Shown here piece after piece: positions 5,533 to 6,573 of a stretch of 6,573 nt of DNA. Made by a program: the position numbers and the translations under genes. The stretch spans positions 1 through 6,573 of the forward strand of contig JBGSIZ010000270.1 in NCBI GenBank assembly GCA_041742255.1. The letters are read 5' to 3'. Source of the DNA: JBGSIZ01 sp041742255. Lineage in GTDB: Bacteria; Pseudomonadota; Alphaproteobacteria; Rhodobacterales; Rhodobacteraceae. Within the stretch, counting starts at the first letter, position 1, and every line of letters starts with the position of its first letter. Under the pieces are notes generated by a model. That model was not told the origin of the DNA. It was given only the letters and a program-made list of their open reading frames with translations, and made no database searches.

Positions 5533-6573
5533 GTGGCAAGTCGTTTGGGACAGGCGGCCCTTCGCGGGCTGTTGTATATCGTATTTTGGGCGTCACTCGC
5601 CCTTGGACCGGTCACAGCATGGGCAGCACCCTATGCGGCTATGGTAATGGACGCACGCACCGGCGAAGTGTTGCACAGCCGCAACGCGGACACCCGTTTG
5701 CATCCGGCATCCCTGACCAAGATGATGACGCTGTATATCGCGTTTCAGGCCATCGAACGGGGCGAAATCAGCCTTGATACAGAGGTCACGATCACGGCGA
5801 CTGCGGCCAATGAACCGCCCTCCAAACTGGGGTTGCGCGCAGGCCAGCGGATCAAACTGCGGTATCTGATCCGGGCAGCAGCGGTCAAATCGGCCAACGA
5901 CGCGGCGACAGCCATCGGCATCGCGATTTCCGGCTCTGAACAGGCATTCGCGGATCGGATGACCCGGACAGCACAGGCCATGGGCATGAACAGCACGACA
6001 TTCCGCAACGCCAACGGGTTGACGCAAGATGGGCACCTGTCCACGGCGCGGGACATGACGGTGCTGGGGCGGCATGTGATCTATGACTACCCAGAATATT
6101 ATAACATCTTTGCGCGGCGGTCGGCTGATGCGGGCATGGCGCAGGTGAACAACACCAACCGGCGGTTCCTTGACGCCTATCCGGGCGCGGACGGGATCAA
6201 GACCGGGTTCACCAACGCGGCGGGCTACAACCTTGTGGCCTCGGCGCAACGGGGCAACGTGCGGATCATCGCAACCGTGTTCGGCGGCACCTCTACCGCC
6301 GCGCGGAACGCCCGGATCACCGAACTTCTGGATCTCGGCTTTGCACAGGCACCGGGCAATGCGCGGGTGCAACGGCCCGCCGCACCACAGGTTCCGGCAC
6401 CGCAGGCGGCCCCGGCCCCCCTCGTGATCGCGGGTTCCACCCAAGGGACACCAGCGGGTGCCGGCAAGACGATCCGCGTCACCGGACAGGTGCAAACCAG
6501 CCTGCGACCCGTCGCACGTCCGGGGGCAACACCTGCCGCACCGGAACTGGTCGTCGCAGACGCCGCCGTGATA
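5533..6573 (+). CDS. D-alanyl-D-alanine carboxypeptidase (PBP5/6-type, S11 family), cut by right edge
   Basis: Low-molecular-weight penicillin-binding protein that removes the terminal D-Ala of peptidoglycan pentapeptides in the periplasm. The frame runs from GTG at 5533 to the window end, 347 residues with no stop. Seen here: a signal peptide (Arg4 and Arg11, hydrophobic 12-28, likely cut after AWA at residue 31); SxxK as Ser60-Leu-Thr-Lys63, with Ser60 the acylated nucleophile; SxN as Ser120-Ala-Asn122; and KTG at 223-225 in DGIKTGFTNAAG. After the catalytic domain (to about 270) comes a Pro/Ala-rich linker (277-301) instead of the usual PBP5 C-terminal beta domain. Many alphaproteobacterial relatives carry a SPOR peptidoglycan-binding domain further on, but that part would be outside the window. 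The start is supported by AAAGG and the complete signal peptide. The exact dac paralogue is not assigned. Confidence 0.95.
   Translation, partial: MASRLGQAALRGLLYIVFWASLALGPVTAWAAPYAAMVMDARTGEVLHSRNADTRLHPASLTKMMTLYIAFQAIERGEISLDTEVTITATAANEPPSKLGLRAGQRIKLRYLIRAAAVKSANDAATAIGIAISGSEQAFADRMTRTAQAMGMNSTTFRNANGLTQDGHLSTARDMTVLGRHVIYDYPEYYNIFARRSADAGMAQVNNTNRRFLDAYPGADGIKTGFTNAAGYNLVASAQRGNVRIIATVFGGTSTAARNARITELLDLGFAQAPGNARVQRPAAPQVPAPQAAPAPLVIAGSTQGTPAGAGKTIRVTGQVQTSLRPVARPGATPAAPELVVADAAVI

Noticed and set aside
5593..6495. A 300-residue open frame on the minus strand
   Set aside because: It is the antisense shadow of the carboxypeptidase, whose SxxK, SxN and KTG motifs are all intact on the plus strand. 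The shadow product is Arg/Gly/Cys/His-rich with no recognisable domain.
1..6573. Search for mobile elements, CRISPR repeats, tRNA genes, toxin-antitoxin pairs or a defence system
   Set aside because: By reading I saw no regularly spaced repeats, terminal inverted repeats, integrase or transposase motifs, tRNA cloverleaf, or small gene pairs. All coding space is filled by housekeeping families and one small lipoprotein.

Overview
The window looks like an ordinary chromosomal segment of an alphaproteobacterium, most likely a Rhodobacteraceae/Roseobacter-group member. This rests on high GC by eye, heavy use of CGG, GGG and GCG codons, GTG starts, and protein families typical of that group. The taxonomic call is inference; no rRNA or other marker is present.

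Layout from left to right. The 3' end of hemE (uroporphyrinogen decarboxylase, + strand) runs off the left edge. It converges on a minus-strand pair, hemF (oxygen-dependent coproporphyrinogen III oxidase) followed by a LysE/RhtB-type exporter whose GTG start lies one base after the hemF stop. A 104-bp divergent intergenic region with a degenerate FNR-like palindrome separates hemF from a small plus-strand lipoprotein gene. That gene meets the next minus-strand unit tail to tail, with a 7-bp overlap. Read 5' to 3', the minus-strand unit is clpS (N-degron adaptor), an RsmC-like rRNA guanine-N2 methyltransferase, and a short-chain dehydrogenase/reductase (SDR) that lacks the usual catalytic lysine. 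clpS is divergent from a plus-strand HAD-family phosphatase gene. After a 200-bp gap holding a promoter-like element and a 5'-leader hairpin comes a secreted D-alanyl-D-alanine carboxypeptidase, cut by the right edge of the window.

How the genes work together: HemE makes coproporphyrinogen III and HemF oxidatively decarboxylates it, so the left part carries two consecutive haem-pathway enzymes. The other genes are unrelated housekeeping functions (protein quality control, rRNA modification, a phosphatase, peptidoglycan maturation). There is no sign of a mobile element, phage, CRISPR array, toxin-antitoxin pair, defence island, tRNA or rRNA.

I found no new biological system. The observations most worth checking are the K-to-T substitution in the SDR active site, the FNR-like site at hemF, and the coupling of a small-molecule exporter to hemF. 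No gap between genes exceeds 300 bases; the largest is 5333-5532.
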